Below are positions 17,019 through 25,660 of a DNA stretch of 64,000 nt, one piece after another (the first letter of the stretch is position 1; every line of letters begins with the position of its first letter). Both the position numbers and the translations under genes were made by a program. The DNA is from Planctomycetota bacterium (GTDB lineage Bacteria > Planctomycetota > MHYJ01 > WSZJ01 > JACPWG01). Below the pieces are notes generated by a model that saw nothing but the letters and a program-made list of their open reading frames with translations, made no database searches and was not told the origin of the DNA. The stretch covers positions 46,306-110,305 of the forward strand of contig JACPWG010000141.1 of assembly GCA_016197205.1 (NCBI GenBank), read 5' to 3'.

Positions 17019-18473
17019 TCAGACCGGCGGAAGCGTCTTGGAGGGATCGCGCATCCTGGCGATCGCCGTCTTCGCGACGTCCAGCTCCGCGATCAGCTCG
17101 GCCGGCACCTGGTACCGGTCCTTCGGATTTCGGGCCATCATCTTCTCGATGACCTTGCAGAGCTCGTTCGGGAGACCGGCGTTGTATTTCCGCGGAGAAT
17201 CGATTTTCTCGGAGCTCACCTTCGCCAGGAACTCCTTCGGGGATTTCGCCTGGAAGGGCAGGCGGCAGGTGAAGAGGAAGTAGAACATGGCGCCCATCGA
17301 ATAGATGTCCGCCCGATGGTCCACGTTCTTCGCGTCGAAGATCTGCTCGGGGGACATGAAGTTGATGGTGCCGATGCCCATGCCCGTCTTCGTCAGCTCG
17401 GAGAGGCCGGACTCCTGGAGACTCTTGGCCGTCCCCATGTCGATCAGCTTCGCCACGCCGTCGCGGCTCAGGATCACGTTGCCGGGCTTGATGTCCCGGT
17501 GGACGATCCGCTTTTTGTAGGCATAGTCGAGGACGGTGGCCATCTGCATCGCGATGTCCATGCCGTTCGCGAGCGACATCGGCCCCTGCTTCTCGAGGAG
17601 GTCCGCCAGGTTGTCCCCGTCGACGAACTCCATCGCGATGTAGAACGTCCCCTCGTCCTCCCCCGCGTCGTAGAGCTGCACCAGGTTCGCGTGGTTGAGC
17701 GAAGCCCCGGCCCGCGCCTCGCGGAGGAAGCGCTTGACCATGTTCTTGTTCAGCGTCAAGTATTCGAAGAGGATCTTGATGGCGGCCGGGCGCTCCATCG
17801 TCTGGTGCTGCGCGCGGAACACGATCCCCATCGAGCCCTGCCCGATCTTTTCGAGGATCTTGTAGTTCGCGATGATCCGGCCGAGGTACGGGTCGGCGCA
17901 ATCCGCGCAGAAGTTCTTGCCGTCGACTTCGCGGGCCTTGCCGTCCACGATCTCTTTTCGCGGAATGATCCGGCCGCACTTCGAGCAGAACTTGTGCGTC
18001 TGCACGAAGGCGCCCGGCATGCCGGCCGGCACGCCGCCCATGGCCAGCGCCGCCGACGGGCCCTGCGGGATCTCCTCGATGGTCGGGGAGCGCGGAGAGC
18101 TCACGGTGCGCGGATCGATGGGGGGCGCCGGCTGCTTGAGGCCCGGCCGCGGCCTGATGTTCGTCGTCGTCCCTTCGGTGGTCGCGACCTCGAAGATCAT
18201 CACCGTCTCGCCGACGATGATCTCGTCGCCGGCGTCGAGCGCGGAGGTCTGGACGCGCGTGTTGTTGACGAAGGTCCCATTCGAGCTGTTCAGGTCGTAC
18301 AGCTTGCAACCGCCGCCTTCGTTCTGCACCTTGCAGTGGAGACGGGAGGCCTTGCCGTCCGGCAGGACGATGTCGCTCATGTCGGAACGGCCGAAGGTGA
18401 CGCTCTGCCCTTCGGCCACGGGGACGACGGTCCCCGCGAGCTGGCCGTTCGTGATCACGAGCTGAACCTTCAT
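17019..18473 (-). CDS. FHA-zinc ribbon-Ser/Thr protein kinase (first of a tandem pair)
   Basis: A 484-residue paralogue of the downstream kinase. FHA domain about 1-98 (GRS, SRLH, NSSNGTFVN); Pro-rich linker about 103-158; zinc ribbon Cys163, 166, 189, 192; kinase domain 200-465. The glycine loop GQGSMG (211-216), Lys233, HRDIKPGN (325-332) and SPEQ are intact, so this copy looks catalytically competent, but DFG is again DMG (345-347). No membrane helix. The ATG at 18473 has GGAGG six bases upstream. A strong promoter lies just upstream (18522-18549), making this the first gene of a kinase-kinase-GTPase operon. Confidence 0.92.
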   Translation of the reverse strand: MKVQLVITNGQLAGTVVPVAEGQSVTFGRSDMSDIVLPDGKASRLHCKVQNEGGGCKLYDLNSSNGTFVNNTRVQTSALDAGDEIIVGETVMIFEVATTEGTTTNIRPRPGLKQPAPPIDPRTVSSPRSPTIEEIPQGPSAALAMGGVPAGMPGAFVQTHKFCSKCGRIIPRKEIVDGKAREVDGKNFCADCADPYLGRIIANYKILEKIGQGSMGIVFRAQHQTMERPAAIKILFEYLTLNKNMVKRFLREARAGASLNHANLVQLYDAGEDEGTFYIAMEFVDGDNLADLLEKQGPMSLANGMDIAMQMATVLDYAYKKRIVHRDIKPGNVILSRDGVAKLIDMGTAKSLQESGLSELTKTGMGIGTINFMSPEQIFDAKNVDHRADIYSMGAMFYFLFTCRLPFQAKSPKEFLAKVSSEKIDSPRKYNAGLPNELCKVIEKMMARNPKDRYQVPAELIAELDVAKTAIARMRDPSKTLPPV

Positions 18474-18521
18474 CGAGCGCCTCCACCGGGCATGGGCACG
18501 GTCGGGAAAGGGCAAACCTCT

Positions 18522-18549
18522 ATTATAGCCCAGCTTCTAGCGGATTCAA
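18522..18549 (-). promoter_or_regulatory. Sigma70 promoter for the FHA kinase operon
   Basis: Minus strand: TTGAAT (18549-18544), 16-bp spacer, perfect TATAAT (18527-18522). Transcription would start near 18515, leaving a leader of about 42 bases. The -35 lies a few bases past the stop of the neighbouring upstream gene. Confidence 0.75.
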
Positions 18550-18553
18550 GGGT

Positions 18554-19462
18554 TTACGAATTGAACGCGATCGCCGCGTAGCTCACCGAGTGCCGGAAGT
18601 CCCCCGTGACGGCCCCGGAGGTCGTGTACTCCAGGAGTCGCCCGCGCACCACGCCCCTCAGGAGATGGAGCAAGAGCGCGATCGGCCGGTAGCCGCAAAC
18701 GGTGATCCCCGTTCGCTCCTGATAGTCCAGAAAGGCCCCGACCTGACCCGCGAGGATGAACTCGATCGCGCCGCCGTCCAGCCGGGAGAGGTTCTGCTGG
18801 ACGTCCGCGCGAAAGGGGACATAGCCGAACGAATCCCCGTAGTGGGTGAAGTCCGAACTGGCCACGACCAGCGTGTCGCCGTCGAGCAGCAGGCCGAGCG
18901 CGGCGGCGGCCGGCTCGTAGTCGCGCGGCCCCAACTCCCCAACGATCAGCGGCACCAGCCGGAAATCGCCCAGCACGCGCTGCAGGAACGGCAGCTCCAG
19001 CTCCAGGGCGTGCTCCGACTCCTCGGCGCCTCGGTGGGGGGAGAAAAGGGGGAGGGCGCGGAGGGCGTCCACGGCCGCAACGTCGACCGGCACGAGCCCG
19101 AGCGGCGTCCGGTAGGCGGCGAACGCGGAGGTCGCCAGCCCCCGGAAGAACTCGCCCCGGTGGTTCGGCCCGAGGAGAAGAACGCGCCGTGGCCGCGCGC
19201 GCGCGCCGCGGAGGTCGGCGAAGGCCTTGCCGGCGGTCGGGCCTGAGTAGCGATAGCCGGCGTGCGGCACCACAAGGCCGAGGGTCGCCGGAGCGGCGGC
19301 GGCGGTCACGGAGGAGTGCGGGTTCGCGGACTGGGCGGGGGCGAGGAAGCCATCGACCGCTCTTTCGAGTTCGGCCGCCGTGGCCGGGTACCAACTTCCG
19401 GCGAAGACCGGCGGGCGGATCTCGCCGGTGCACGCATCGGGTTTCGGGCTCGAGTCGACCAT
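18554..19462 (-). CDS. amrB: MEMO/AmmeMemoRadiSam system protein B
   Basis: A 302-residue MEMO-family protein, related to the class III extradiol dioxygenase fold. Seen: VVPHAGYRYSGPTAGKAF, LLGPNHRG, ELELPFLQ and VVASSDFTHYG, the family's conserved strands with potential metal-binding His and Asp residues. In many genomes MEMO is fused with or adjacent to AMMECR1 and a radical SAM protein; neither is next to it here (the radical SAM gene at 5092 is of another type). The reaction is unknown. ATG at 19462. Confidence 0.9.
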   Translation of the reverse strand: MVDSSPKPDACTGEIRPPVFAGSWYPATAAELERAVDGFLAPAQSANPHSSVTAAAAPATLGLVVPHAGYRYSGPTAGKAFADLRGARARPRRVLLLGPNHRGEFFRGLATSAFAAYRTPLGLVPVDVAAVDALRALPLFSPHRGAEESEHALELELPFLQRVLGDFRLVPLIVGELGPRDYEPAAAALGLLLDGDTLVVASSDFTHYGDSFGYVPFRADVQQNLSRLDGGAIEFILAGQVGAFLDYQERTGITVCGYRPIALLLHLLRGVVRGRLLEYTTSGAVTGDFRHSVSYAAIAFNS

Positions 19463-19589
19463 GGCGCAGGCTCACTGACAGGCGAGGGGGACGAACCACG
19501 GGACAGGATACCCGGAGGCGGTCGGTGGATCAAGCCCGGCGAGCGCGCGCATCGGCGAGCGGGCGGCCCTCGTACGCGCGCACCGAGCA

Positions 19590-19618
19590 TTGCAAACCCT
19601 CGGCGGCCGGAGTAGGAT
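19590..19618 (+). promoter_or_regulatory. Sigma70-type promoter for aroD-aroE
   Basis: TTGCAA (19590-19595), 17-bp spacer, TAGGAT (19613-19618). The start would be near 19626, about 53 bases before the ATG at 19679. Confidence 0.65.
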
Positions 19619-19678
19619 CCCCTCTTTCCTTCCGGCGCTACCCGACGCTCCCCCACCGGACGAGCAAGGACGACCCGC

Positions 19679-21133
19679 ATGATCTGCGTCAGCCTGGGCG
19701 ATCTCACCCCGGCCGGCGTCGGCCCCGCGCTGGCGCCGCTCACGGGCGACGGGCTGGTCGCCGAAATCCGACTCGACCTCTCCCCCGCCGACACGCGCGA
19801 GGCCGTGCTTCGAGAGGCCGCGCGCGTCGCCGCGGTGCCGCTCGTCGCAACCTGCCGGCCCCACGCGGAGGGCGGGCGTTACGAAGGGAGCGAGGCCGCC
19901 CGGGTCCGGCTGCTCGAGCTCGCGGCGCGGAGCGGGTTCGCGTACGTGGACGCGGAATTCGCGGCTTCGCGCCTGCCGGAGCTGCCGTCCGGTGTTCGCC
20001 TGATCCTCTCGCAGCACGACTTCGACCGCACGCCGCCCGGGCTCGTCCGCATGCTTCGCCGCATGGAGGCGCGTCGCCCGCACCTGGTGAAGCTGTGCGC
20101 CATGGCCCGATCGCCGCTCGACTGCCTGCGCATGGTAGAAGCGATCCGCGCGGCGCGGCTGCCGATGGCGGGGCTTGCGATGGGCGAGCTGGGCGCGCCG
20201 ACGCGCATCCTCTACCGCGCGCTCGGCGGGGCGATGACGTACGCGTCGGCCGCGGCAGGCGCGGAGACGGCGCCGGGGCAGGTCTCGCTCGCGGACCTGC
20301 GCGGTCTGTACCGCGCCGACCGGCTCGGCCCACGGACGCGTGTGTACGGCCTACTCGGCTACCCGGTGGCCCACAGCCGCGGCCCGGCTCTCTTCAACCG
20401 GGTCTTCGCAGCGGAGGGAAAAAACGCGGTCTACGTACCGATCGCGATGCCGGACGCGCGCGACCTGCCGCACTGGCTCGCCGCGGACCTCCCGGCGCAC
20501 GGTTACAGCGTGACGATTCCGCACAAGGAGGCGGCGCTCGCCGCGGCGGCCGAACGGGCGAAGGCGGCGGCGACCATCGGCGCGGCCAACACGCTCGTGC
20601 GGCGCGGCGGCGCGTGGCGGGCGGAGAACACGGATTGGCGGGCCGCCATGCAGACGATCGACCGGGCCGCGAGACATGCAGGGTTTGGGTCGGAGGCGTT
20701 GCGCGGCGGATCCGCGCTCGTGCTGGGCGCGGGTGGCGCGGCGCGGGCGCTCGCCTACGGGCTGGCACGCGCGGGGGCGCGCGTGACGGTGGCAGGCCGC
20801 ACCGCCGTGCGTGCGCGGCGACTCGCCGCATCGCTCGGGATGGAATGGGCGGAGTGGGACAGGCGGGCTCGCGTTCCGTGGAACGTGCTGGCGAACACCA
20901 CGCCGGTCGGCATGGAGCCGCGAGCGGAGGAGAGCCCATTTCCGGCCGCGTCGCTTCCCCGACAAGGGCTCGTCTTCGACGCCGTCTACACGCCCCCGGA
21001 GACACGACTGCTCCGCGAGGCGGCGGCGGCGGGGTGCGTCCCCGTTTCCGGCGCGGGCATGTTCGAGCTGCAGGCGGACGCGCAGTACCGGCTGTGGTTC
21101 CGGCGGCCGATGCCCGGGCTCAGTTCGAGATGA
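19679..21133 (+). CDS. aroDE: Fused 3-dehydroquinate dehydratase (type I) and shikimate dehydrogenase
   Basis: One 484-residue polypeptide for two consecutive shikimate-pathway steps. Residues 1-215 are type I dehydroquinase: EIRLD near 29-33, catalytic His113 in SQHDF, and Schiff-base Lys138 in HLVKLCAMA. From about 220 on is shikimate dehydrogenase: LLGYPVAHSRGP (shikimate-binding SxS site), IPHKEA with the catalytic Lys, AENTDW, and the NADP-binding loop GAGGAARAL. Both active sites appear complete. This order matches bifunctional AroDE of plants and chlamydiae and also occurs in planctomycetes. The last 14 bases overlap the convergent L,D-transpeptidase gene. Confidence 0.93.
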   Translation: MICVSLGDLTPAGVGPALAPLTGDGLVAEIRLDLSPADTREAVLREAARVAAVPLVATCRPHAEGGRYEGSEAARVRLLELAARSGFAYVDAEFAASRLPELPSGVRLILSQHDFDRTPPGLVRMLRRMEARRPHLVKLCAMARSPLDCLRMVEAIRAARLPMAGLAMGELGAPTRILYRALGGAMTYASAAAGAETAPGQVSLADLRGLYRADRLGPRTRVYGLLGYPVAHSRGPALFNRVFAAEGKNAVYVPIAMPDARDLPHWLAADLPAHGYSVTIPHKEAALAAAAERAKAAATIGAANTLVRRGGAWRAENTDWRAAMQTIDRAARHAGFGSEALRGGSALVLGAGGAARALAYGLARAGARVTVAGRTAVRARRLAASLGMEWAEWDRRARVPWNVLANTTPVGMEPRAEESPFPAASLPRQGLVFDAVYTPPETRLLREAAAAGCVPVSGAGMFELQADAQYRLWFRRPMPGLSSR

Positions 21134-22286
21134 CCACCCGCGAGCCCACGGTCACGAAGTCGTACAAGTGCTCCACGTGCTCGTTTTTCATGCGCACGCA
21201 CCCGTTGGACGACGGGGTGCCGATGGTTTCCGGCTTTGTCGTCCCGTGGATGCCGTAGTCCGGCGGATCGACGAAGCCCATCCAGCGGGTGCCCAGGATG
21301 TTGTTGGGATTGCCGGGCGCGATGTTCTTCCAGGGGGGATCGACGAGCTTGTTCCCGATGGTGAAGGTACCGGTCGGCGTGGGACTTTTTTCCAAGACGC
21401 CGATCCCGATCGGGTAGTCGCTGACCCAACGATTCGCGTAGTAGAGGGTCAGGCGGAAGGCGCTCTTCAAGACCTCCATGTCCGCCTTACCCTTGACGAT
21501 CTTGAGTCTCTGGTTGGGGAAGATCCGGTCGCTGGTGAGGCCATTCGTGCGCTGGATGAGACCCGCGGTGACCCCGTACTTCTTCCTGATGGTGTCGAGA
21601 AGTTCCTTGGACTGGACCACGTGGATCACGCTCCCGGGCGTCTCCACGGCCGAGAAGAGAAACTTCTTCACGATGGGCTCCATGCGCGCGGCCAGCTTCT
21701 CCCGCTCCGCGCCCGCGGGCCCCTGCCGCATGAGGCCGGAGAGGGCGAGCCAGGCCTCCCACTCCTTGCCGTCCTTGAGCAGACGCTCGGCGTCCGCCGC
21801 GGCCGCGGCCGCCACGCCGGGCGCTTTCGCAAATTCCCGGTACAAGCGGCCGATGCTGTTTTCGCGCTGGTCAGGGTCCTTCGCGAGCCGGCTCAGCCGG
21901 AGGAGCGCATCGGCGGCGTGCTTCGAGTCCGGAAATTCCTTGTCGAGGCGCGCGAGGTACGCGATGGCTTCGTCCCCCTTGCCCAGCTCGTCGCAGGCGA
22001 CGCCGAGGCAGTAGAGATCGCGAACGACCTCCGGCCCCTTCTTCGCTTCCTGTTCCTTGAGGTCGGCCTTCAGCGGCTCGAGGGCCTCCGCGTAGCGGCC
22101 CGCCTCGAAGAGCTGCACGGGGTCGGCGGGCGCCTGGGGACCGCCCTTGCCGCCATCCGTCGGGGAGCCGCCGCCCGTGCCGGGCGAGACGACCTTGCCG
22201 GCCGGCTTCCACGGAAGGTAGCCCTTGGAGTAGGCAAAGTAGCCTCCACCGGCGAGCAGCACGAGAACGACAACCATTTGTTTCAT
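21120..22286 (-). CDS. Secreted L,D-transpeptidase (YkuD) with LysM domain
   Basis: A peptidoglycan cross-linking enzyme outside the cytoplasmic membrane. 388 residues: an N-terminal hydrophobic anchor (about 3-20), a Gly/Pro linker, TPR-like helices (about 55-190), a LysM-like segment (VIHVVQSKELLDTIRKK to QRLKI, about 218-262), and a C-terminal YkuD domain with HGTTKPETIG and the catalytic SSNGCVRM (Cys near 367). His, Ser, Cys and Arg of the active site are present. Its presence implies a peptidoglycan wall with 3-3 links or protein anchoring. ATG 22286; promoter at 22448-22475. Confidence 0.92.
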   Translation of the reverse strand: MKQMVVVLVLLAGGGYFAYSKGYLPWKPAGKVVSPGTGGGSPTDGGKGGPQAPADPVQLFEAGRYAEALEPLKADLKEQEAKKGPEVVRDLYCLGVACDELGKGDEAIAYLARLDKEFPDSKHAADALLRLSRLAKDPDQRENSIGRLYREFAKAPGVAAAAAADAERLLKDGKEWEAWLALSGLMRQGPAGAEREKLAARMEPIVKKFLFSAVETPGSVIHVVQSKELLDTIRKKYGVTAGLIQRTNGLTSDRIFPNQRLKIVKGKADMEVLKSAFRLTLYYANRWVSDYPIGIGVLEKSPTPTGTFTIGNKLVDPPWKNIAPGNPNNILGTRWMGFVDPPDYGIHGTTKPETIGTPSSNGCVRMKNEHVEHLYDFVTVGSRVVISN

Positions 22287-22447
22287 GTCGAAGGATCTCC
22301 GCGAGGCCCGGCCGCACGCCCCCCGACCGGATCAGTTTATCGGACACTTGCGCCGAAACGGCCGCTGCTTTTCCCGGGCGGGGAAGGCGCATTCCCCAAC
22401 AACGGCGTCCCTTCCTGGGGGAACGGGCCAGTGGCCGACGCGCGACC

Positions 22448-22475
22448 ATTATAGCGGCGGACAAAGGGGTTGCAA
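22448..22475 (-). promoter_or_regulatory. Sigma70 promoter for the L,D-transpeptidase gene
   Basis: Minus strand: TTGCAA (22475-22470), 16-bp spacer, perfect TATAAT (22453-22448). The leader would be about 155 bases. It stands back-to-back with the gcvH promoter 37 bp away. Confidence 0.75.
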
Positions 22476-22512
22476 GGCAAATGGGACCGTTTCGGGGCCT
22501 CCCGATTTTGAC

Positions 22513-22540
22513 TTGACAGCACCCGCAATTCTGCTAGGAT
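22513..22540 (+). promoter_or_regulatory. Sigma70 promoter for gcvH
   Basis: Perfect TTGACA (22513-22518), 16-bp spacer, TAGGAT (22535-22540). The resulting leader is about 200 bases, GC-rich, with a 14-bp direct repeat (22615-22628 and 22635-22648). I could not fit a glycine riboswitch to it. Confidence 0.75.
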
Positions 22541-22748
22541 CCCCCGCGCTCGGGCTGGGAGATGCGTGCCCGGGCTCGCGCCGCGCATCGGCGCGCCGCC
22601 GGCCGGGAGAGAGCCCGATGCGACCGGCGGGACGCCGATGCGACCGGCACCGCGAGAGGCGGACCGCACCCGCGGCCCGCCCCGGCCTGTTCCCCGGCAG
22701 AACGCGCCTCCCCGCCTTCTGCCTCATCCGTTCTGGAGGGATGTGGTC

Positions 22749-23225
22749 ATGCGTCCCGCCGACCTGAAGTACACCGAGTCGCACGAGTGGGTCCGGTTGG
22801 ACCGGGACGAAGCCGTAATCGGCATCACGGACTACGCCCTCAGCGAGCTTTCCGACCTGGTCCACATCGAACTGCCCGACGTGGGGGTCTCCGTCGACCA
22901 GGACGCCCCGTTCGGCGAAGTCGAGTCCGTGAAGGCCGTTTCCGACCTGGTCGCCCCCCTGACCGGCCAGGTGATCGCCGTCAACGAGGAGGTCGTGCAA
23001 GACCTCGATCTCCTCGCCGAAGACCCGTTCGAAGAGGGCTGGCTCGTCAAGATCCACGTGGACGATCCCTCCGAGCTGGAGGCCCTCCTCTCCGCGACGG
23101 AGTACGAAGAGTTCATCCAGTCCTCCGAAGAGGAGGCCGAAGAGGACGAGGAGGAGGACGAAGAAGAGGAGGACGAGGACGAGGACGACGACGAGGAGGA
23201 AGAGGAAACGCCGGACCCGGAATAG
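22749..23225 (+). CDS. gcvH: Glycine cleavage system H protein with polyacidic tail
   Basis: Carries the lipoyl-bound aminomethyl group between P, T and L proteins of the glycine cleavage system. Residues 1-124 are a normal H protein: YTESHEWVR, GITDYA, and the lipoylation site GEVESVKAVSD with Lys62. Residues 125-158 form a tail of almost only Glu and Asp, absent from ordinary GcvH (about 125-130 residues). GGAGGG lies eight bases before the ATG. No gcvT, gcvP or lipoate genes are adjacent, so it may serve as a general lipoyl carrier (inference). A clear terminator follows (23294-23322). Confidence 0.93.
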   Translation: MRPADLKYTESHEWVRLDRDEAVIGITDYALSELSDLVHIELPDVGVSVDQDAPFGEVESVKAVSDLVAPLTGQVIAVNEEVVQDLDLLAEDPFEEGWLVKIHVDDPSELEALLSATEYEEFIQSSEEEAEEDEEEDEEEEDEDEDDDEEEEETPDPE

Positions 23226-23293
23226 GCTCGGATCTCCGGCGGAGGCTCGAAACGTCCGAGGGCCCCTTTCCCTGCCGCGCCGTACGGCGCTCC

Positions 23294-23322
23294 AGCCGAC
23301 CCGAGCGGGTCGGCTTTTTTTT
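23294..23322 (+). terminator. Rho-independent terminator after gcvH
   Basis: Ten-base stem AGCCGACCCG / CGGGTCGGCT with a two-base AG centre (the actual loop will open the last pairs), followed by eight T. It lies about 70 bases past the gcvH stop. Confidence 0.9.
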
Positions 23323-23400
23323 GCCCGCCCCTGACGCCGCGGAGCGGCGACCCGAGCGCCCGCGCAAGAACTGCTTCACCTTTTCGTGGACCGACCGATG

Positions 23401-23432
23401 CCTGGGGGCGCGGCCCAGAGGGCCGCGCCCGC
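23401..23432. repeat. Palindromic CCTGGGGGCGCGG family, copy 1
   Basis: CCTGGGGGCGCGGCCC, three bases, then GGGCCGCGCCC: a GC-only hairpin. Related copies are at 28580-28608 and 51565-51593 (reverse). It lies in the 23323-23487 gap, which otherwise holds nothing recognisable. Confidence 0.7.
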
Positions 23433-23487
23433 GGCGCCTGGGGCACCCCTGCCCCCACCCTCTCCCCCCCGGAGACTGCGCGACCGG

Positions 23488-24513
23488 TCAGAGGGTGAAC
23501 ACCCCGTCCGCGAGCCGCCCCAGGTCATCGGCGAAAGGGGAAGGGGGAACGGCGGAGAGGGCCGCGCGGGCGCGCGCGGAGAGCTTTCCGGCCTGCTCCT
23601 TCATGGCCTCGCGGATGCCGTACTCCTCGAGCAGCCCGGCGACCCGGCCGCGGCGCTCCAGGAAACCCTCGGTCGCCGTGAAGAGACCGGCGAGCTCCGT
23701 CCGCCTCTCCGCGGGCACGGCCGCCAGCAGCCGGATGAGCGGCAAGGTGAGCTTCCCTTTGAGGAGATCGGTCCCGAGGGACTTGCCGGCGCGGGCCTCG
23801 TCCCCGGTGAGGTCGACGAAGTCGTCCACGATCTGGAAGGCGAGCCCGAAATCGGTGCCGAACCGCTCGAAGGCGGCGGCCACGGCCGGACTCGCCCCGG
23901 CGAAGTGCGCCCCCAGCCGGCAACAGGCGCCGAAGAGCGAGGCAGTCTTTTTTTCGATGATCGACAAGTACTGTTCTTCGGAGAGCTGGAGGTTCCAGCG
24001 CTCGGAGGTCTGCAGCATTTCCCCGAGGCAGAGCGCCTCCGAGGCACGCGCGAGGATGTCGAGCGCCTCCTGGGAGCGCAGGTCCGCGGCCAGGTGGAAG
24101 GCGCGCGCGAAGAGGTAGTCGCCGAAGAGGACCGACATCTCGTTCCCCCACCGCATCGGCAGGCTCTCAATGTTCCGGCGCAGCGTGGCCTCGTCGAGCA
24201 CGTCGTCGTGGACCAGCGTGGCCGTATGGATCAGCTCCACGATCGCACCCAGCCCGTAGTGGATCTCCCGCACCTCGCCGCAGGCGCGCGCCGAGAGAAG
24301 CAGCAGCGCGGGCCGGAGGCGCTTGCCGCGGAACTGGGAGACGTGCGCGACCAGCCGCTCGAGCACGGGGTAGGTGCTCTCGAGATCCCCCCGCAGGCGA
24401 AGCTCGACGTGTTCCAGGTCCCGTTCGATCGGACCGTAGAGGGAAGTCACCAGGAGGGTCGCTCCGAGCGGGGGTGGGGAGCCGGGGCGGGCCGAGGCGC
24501 GGAATTCTAGCAT
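23488..24513 (-). CDS. Polyprenyl diphosphate synthase (trans-isoprenyl)
   Basis: Elongates allylic diphosphates with isopentenyl diphosphate, giving quinone side chains or similar. 341 residues, the usual family size. Motifs: GKRLRPALLLLSAR (62-75), first aspartate-rich motif DDVLD (103-107), KTASLF, the second motif FQIVDDFVD (near 230) and GKLTLPLI. Chain length cannot be set securely. The ATG at 24513 directly follows GGAGGGGGGA; in-frame sequence upstream lacks similarity and runs under the divergent gene. It points away from the PATAN/receiver gene; no isoprenoid neighbours are present. Confidence 0.92.
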   Translation of the reverse strand: MLEFRASARPGSPPPLGATLLVTSLYGPIERDLEHVELRLRGDLESTYPVLERLVAHVSQFRGKRLRPALLLLSARACGEVREIHYGLGAIVELIHTATLVHDDVLDEATLRRNIESLPMRWGNEMSVLFGDYLFARAFHLAADLRSQEALDILARASEALCLGEMLQTSERWNLQLSEEQYLSIIEKKTASLFGACCRLGAHFAGASPAVAAAFERFGTDFGLAFQIVDDFVDLTGDEARAGKSLGTDLLKGKLTLPLIRLLAAVPAERRTELAGLFTATEGFLERRGRVAGLLEEYGIREAMKEQAGKLSARARAALSAVPPSPFADDLGRLADGVFTL

Positions 24514-24542
24514 TCCCCCCTCCGTCGATGCAAACCTTTTGC

Positions 24543-24571
24543 TTGACTTGCCTCCGGGCGGATGGTTCGAT
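24543..24571 (+). promoter_or_regulatory. Possible promoter for the PATAN/receiver gene
   Basis: TTGACT, 17-bp spacer, TTCGAT, about 40 bases before the ATG at 24611. The -10 is poor. The stretch CAAACCTTTTGCTTGACTTG is nearly the same as AACCTTTTCCTTGACTTGG at 4951, also in a divergent intergenic region. Confidence 0.4.
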
Positions 24572-24610
24572 GATCGCGATCCGCACTTCTCCTGCTCGAG
24601 CACCGCGCAC

Positions 24611-25660
24611 ATGGGGATCATCCGGGGGAGCGTCAGCACCCTCAGCCTCTCCGACCTCATCCAGACGCTCATCCAGAACCAGAAGGAAGGGACCCTCAGC
24701 GTCTGGAGCGGCGAGAACCGCAAAAGCATCTACTTCTCCCGGGAAGGCCTCCGGCTCCTCTCCAATCTCCCGCGCGGCATGCCTCCCGAAGAAGAAATCT
24801 ACGAGCTCTTCCTCTGGAAAGAGGCGGATTTCCAGTTCGTCGAGGGTCCCCCCTCCGTCGCGCAACGCTCCCTCCGCGACCGCGCGGCCGTGCTGCGAAC
24901 GGACGTGAACACCCTTCTGATCGAAGCCGCGCGCCGCCTGGACGAGATCAACCTCCTCCGGCAATCGATCACGAACGGTTCGTCGGTCTTCGTCCTCACC
25001 ACCAAAGGCCGGCAGCTCCTCGCCCGCGCGCCGCACGACCCCGCCATCCGCGTCCTCCTCGGCCGGATCGACGGCATCCTGCCCGTGGCCCGCATCATCG
25101 CCGAGGCGGACCTGCCGCAATTCCCGATGTGGAAGGCGCTCTTCCAGCTACGGAATACCGGGTACATCGAACCGGTCGACGTCCATGCCGAGCCCGGGCC
25201 GGAGGACGAGGGCACGGGGCGGGACCACATCCACAAGCTGGCGGCGGACCTCAAGATCTCGCCCGAGGCGGTCGCTCCCGCAAACCCCGGCGGCCGAAAA
25301 CGGGTCCTGGTCGTCGACGCCGTACCGGGGTTTCGGGAGAGCGTAGCGCAGGAACTCGTCGCGGCCGGCTTCGAGGTCCTCGAGGCCAGCGACGGGAAAG
25401 AGGCCCTCTCCCTCCTCAACGGCCAGCCGGTCGACGCCGTGCTCATGGATCTCGTCATCCCGGGCATCGACGGCTTCCAGGTCATGGAAACCGTGCGCAA
25501 GACGGAGAAGACCCGCTTCATCCCGCTCATCGTGCTCACGGCGCACAGCGAGCGCCCCTTCGTGCTGCGTGCGGTCCAGAGCGGCGCCACCGACTACGTC
25601 GTGAAACCTTTCCAGCGCAGGATCGTGATCGAGAAACTGCAGAAGGCCCTCGGCGGGTGA
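24611..25660 (+). CDS. PATAN (DUF4388) domain-receiver regulator
   Basis: A 349-residue signalling protein. The N-terminal ~110 residues (MGIIRGSVSTLSLSDLIQTL ... GTLSVWSG) are a DUF4388/PATAN domain, common in myxobacterial, cyanobacterial and planctomycete regulators. A helical linker (about 110-225) is followed by a receiver domain (230-349). The phospho-acceptor is Asp280 (LMDLVIPG) and the switch Lys is in VVKPF. The acidic pair that binds Mg2+ is reduced to one Asp (VVDAVPG, Asp236 followed by Ala), so phosphorylation may be weakened. ATG 24611 is preferred to an in-frame ATG at 24539 because the DUF4388 domain starts there. No output or kinase domain; partner unknown. Confidence 0.88.
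   Translation: MGIIRGSVSTLSLSDLIQTLIQNQKEGTLSVWSGENRKSIYFSREGLRLLSNLPRGMPPEEEIYELFLWKEADFQFVEGPPSVAQRSLRDRAAVLRTDVNTLLIEAARRLDEINLLRQSITNGSSVFVLTTKGRQLLARAPHDPAIRVLLGRIDGILPVARIIAEADLPQFPMWKALFQLRNTGYIEPVDVHAEPGPEDEGTGRDHIHKLAADLKISPEAVAPANPGGRKRVLVVDAVPGFRESVAQELVAAGFEVLEASDGKEALSLLNGQPVDAVLMDLVIPGIDGFQVMETVRKTEKTRFIPLIVLTAHSERPFVLRAVQSGATDYVVKPFQRRIVIEKLQKALGG

Noticed and set aside
22541..22748. Glycine riboswitch in the gcvH leader
   Set aside because: The leader is long enough, but the conserved cores of the glycine aptamer could not be found.
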